A stretch of DNA of 64,000 bases from Paenibacillus sp. Root52 (GTDB taxonomy: Bacteria > Bacillota > Bacilli > Paenibacillales > Paenibacillaceae). Positions 62,180-64,000 of the stretch are shown piece after piece. The notes beneath the pieces are model-generated. The model did not search any database and had not been told where the DNA came from. It saw only the letters and a program-made list of their open reading frames with translations. The stretch covers positions 62,001 to 126,000 of the forward strand of contig NZ_LMFO01000007.1 of NCBI RefSeq assembly GCF_001426865.1, read 5' to 3'. The stretch's first letter is position 1, and each line of letters starts with the position of its first letter. The translations under genes and the position numbers were made by a program.

Positions 62180-64000
62180 TGCAAAAGAACCGACGACGGC
62201 TAATACTTGTCGGACTCAGTGTGCTGCTTCTCACGAGCGGCATACTGGGTGTTTTTTTTCCAATAGCGGGAAAGCTTGAAGCTGCAGCTCCAATAAAAAA
62301 GGATTTATCATACAATGACGGTGCAAAGAAACATCCACAAAAAGGATCTTTAATTTTCTCAAAAAAACCTACGGATACTGTTACAATCTCTGAAGATGTA
62401 GGAGCAAATAATAAGATTCAAAAAATTGAATTTTATAAAGGGAACCAAGTTGTTAAAACCATTGATGTCAATGCGCAGACTTTTAATCAAACAGTTTCAT
62501 TTAACGGTGAGAAGCACGAAGTATTGTCCGAAAAAAACGGATCTTCCGGTTCGTATTTCGCATGGAGTCGCGGTGAAACACGAAATTGGTTCGCTGACCT
62601 AGAGGGAGAAACATGGCAAGGAATTAGCTCTCTAACGGATAAAGAAATCGGTACAGAGCCTATTAACGGAAAAGAACACCGTGAATTTCCTGGGCGGAAA
62701 ATAAAAATGACTATCAAATACTCTCGTAATAAACCCTTTTTTAGTACAATTGACGGAGTAAATCTTCAATTCGAAAAAGATTTCATCGATGACCGATCTA
62801 ATATTATTCGTCAACAGAATCCAAGTACTCCTTCAGAAAAACGCGTAATTGTTGACTACGATCAAGATGTATCCACTGGAAGTCTCAAAATTACCGGCAA
62901 GGCGCATCCCACAACAGTAGTTACTGAAATCCTCGCAGGTCTTGAGAAAAATGCTACTGACGGCCCCACAAGAAGCTTGGATTTTGCGACAATAACCTTT
63001 ACACAGGAACACTACGCTGACGGGGAAAAGTATTATGTTAGAGCAAACAGTTCCGCCGATATGGTTAAATACGACCCAAAGAAACCAAATGCACAAGCAA
63101 TGATTTATTATTATGCAGCATATAACTACACATTCTCGTCATTCACATACCAGTACCCAGATCACTATTTAATCTACACGGACGATGGCCCGCCGCCCAA
63201 AGACCCGCAAAACTCTTGTACCATCACAGATGGACGAGTAATCGAAGGCGAAAAAATGACACCAAACGCGAGCGCGGTAATCAAAGCGGATCAACGTGAC
63301 CGTGAAATGTTTGATGTCCTTCTAGGAATTCCAACGTCCGAAAGTCTGTACGGAAATGTTCTCGCGAATGAATATTTACACCAGTATAAGTTCCAAGAAA
63401 AAGTTGGAGTATGTACCTATGATATAACCGTAACACGAGATTATACACTCAACTGGGATCCCGGAAAGACTGTTCCAACTGCCGATGGAAAAGGAACGAC
63501 TACAGTACCAGATCCACAAACAGCGAACGAAACAAAAAATTATCCAATTCATGTTGAGCGGACACTATCCTATTGGGTTGTCGATAAACTCGGTGTTTAT
63601 GAGATCGACAGTGCTGAGCTGAAGAACTATGCCTTCAATGGCGAAATCATAACGATTCATCCAGCCGGTTATGTCCCACCCATTGTCACACTGACCCGTG
63701 AAGGTAAATATGTACCAGACCCTGGGCCTGGTAACTATACGGCTCCATCCAAAACGTTAAATGGAGGAAAATCAAGACCATCTATCCCTTCCAGCGAAAG
63801 CGCCGAGTTACAAGCCTTGACCGAAAGCAAAATTAAAGAAGTCAAAGTCAACAACGACACCCTTGTTTTCAATAGCCAAACACTAATGAATGGCAGCGTT
63901 GTAGATAAAAAGACACAAGATCCGACGCGGCTACCTGACCCGAAAATAATTGGTAGAGACGTACTGTACAGCCCAGGAAATATGATTCCAAGCAGCAAAA
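62179..64000 (+). CDS. large secreted protein of unknown function (3' end outside window)
   Basis: 607 codons within the window, still open at the edge. A signal peptide (LILVGLSVLLLTSGILGVFF) is followed by extended beta-rich segments (ITYDGxxx-type strands such as TVTISEDVG, SLIFSKKPTDT), Tyr- and Pro-rich stretches (AMIYYYAAYNYTFSSFTYQY) and repeated PDPG linkers. Only two cysteines are visible. No catalytic motif. Translational coupling to the SLH protein suggests the two form a surface complex, perhaps carried or displayed by the Tad-like apparatus upstream. Confidence 0.78.
   Translation, partial: MQKNRRRLILVGLSVLLLTSGILGVFFPIAGKLEAAAPIKKDLSYNDGAKKHPQKGSLIFSKKPTDTVTISEDVGANNKIQKIEFYKGNQVVKTIDVNAQTFNQTVSFNGEKHEVLSEKNGSSGSYFAWSRGETRNWFADLEGETWQGISSLTDKEIGTEPINGKEHREFPGRKIKMTIKYSRNKPFFSTIDGVNLQFEKDFIDDRSNIIRQQNPSTPSEKRVIVDYDQDVSTGSLKITGKAHPTTVVTEILAGLEKNATDGPTRSLDFATITFTQEHYADGEKYYVRANSSADMVKYDPKKPNAQAMIYYYAAYNYTFSSFTYQYPDHYLIYTDDGPPPKDPQNSCTITDGRVIEGEKMTPNASAVIKADQRDREMFDVLLGIPTSESLYGNVLANEYLHQYKFQEKVGVCTYDITVTRDYTLNWDPGKTVPTADGKGTTTVPDPQTANETKNYPIHVERTLSYWVVDKLGVYEIDSAELKNYAFNGEIITIHPAGYVPPIVTLTREGKYVPDPGPGNYTAPSKTLNGGKSRPSIPSSESAELQALTESKIKEVKVNNDTLVFNSQTLMNGSVVDKKTQDPTRLPDPKIIGRDVLYSPGNMIPSSK

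Noticed and set aside
1..64000. Phage genome
   Set aside because: The lysozyme, CHAP and polymerase could suggest one, but relaxase, coupling protein and VirB-like genes are present and no capsid, portal, terminase or tail genes were found.
1..64000. CRISPR arrays, IS elements, transposases
   Set aside because: No regularly spaced repeats and no transposase or terminal inverted repeat seen on either strand.

Overview
The window looks like part of a large conjugative plasmid or integrative element from a Gram-positive bacterium, most likely a Bacillales and perhaps Paenibacillus-like. The grounds are low-to-moderate GC, strong AGGAGG-type ribosome sites with frequent GTG and TTG starts, SLH and WxL surface domains, and a Firmicute-style mating machinery. 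No virion genes, insertion sequences or CRISPR arrays were seen. The host assignment is inference.

Layout. (1) 1-8320, minus strand: a cell-surface cluster of two near-duplicate giant RCC1/Ig/WxL proteins, a small WxL protein, a WxL gene remnant and a DUF916/DUF3324 membrane anchor. (2) 8599-48022, minus strand: the transfer region, in several operons. It holds a putative relaxosome/topoisomerase unit (48022-44096), VirB3-, VirB4- and VirB6-like proteins (42740-34887), a small VirB2-like protein, a single-TM transfer protein, a lysozyme+CHAP wall hydrolase, VirB8-like proteins, a HUH relaxase, a Clp-type AAA+ protein, a coiled-coil tail-anchored protein and a VirD4-type coupling protein. (3) 48318-51411, plus strand: seven small genes, most with their own strong hairpin terminator. 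(4) 51784-64000, plus strand: a Tad-like secretion/pilus operon (CpaB-like, two ParA/TadZ-like proteins, TadA, fused TadB-TadC, pilin-like and pseudopilin-like proteins), followed by an SLH protein and a large secreted protein that runs off the window.

The most striking gene is the last of the transfer region (8599-13857). It encodes a 1752-residue protein with, in the right order, the signatures of both large subunits of cellular RNA polymerase: the beta FxDS segment, the beta GDK...GNKG double-lysine barrel, the beta-prime DxDGD metal motif and a beta-prime bridge helix. I read it as a single-chain, two-barrel RNA polymerase carried by a conjugative element, with its own promoter beside the coupling protein.

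A second system-level signal is a 26-bp imperfect palindrome (AAAAACACT-N8-AGTGTTTTT) found at ten places. Each copy overlaps or adjoins a sigma-A-like promoter of a minus-strand unit, from the WxL cluster to the relaxosome operon. The WxL locus, polymerase and transfer genes therefore probably form one regulon under one element-encoded regulator. The plus-strand Tad operon lacks the motif.
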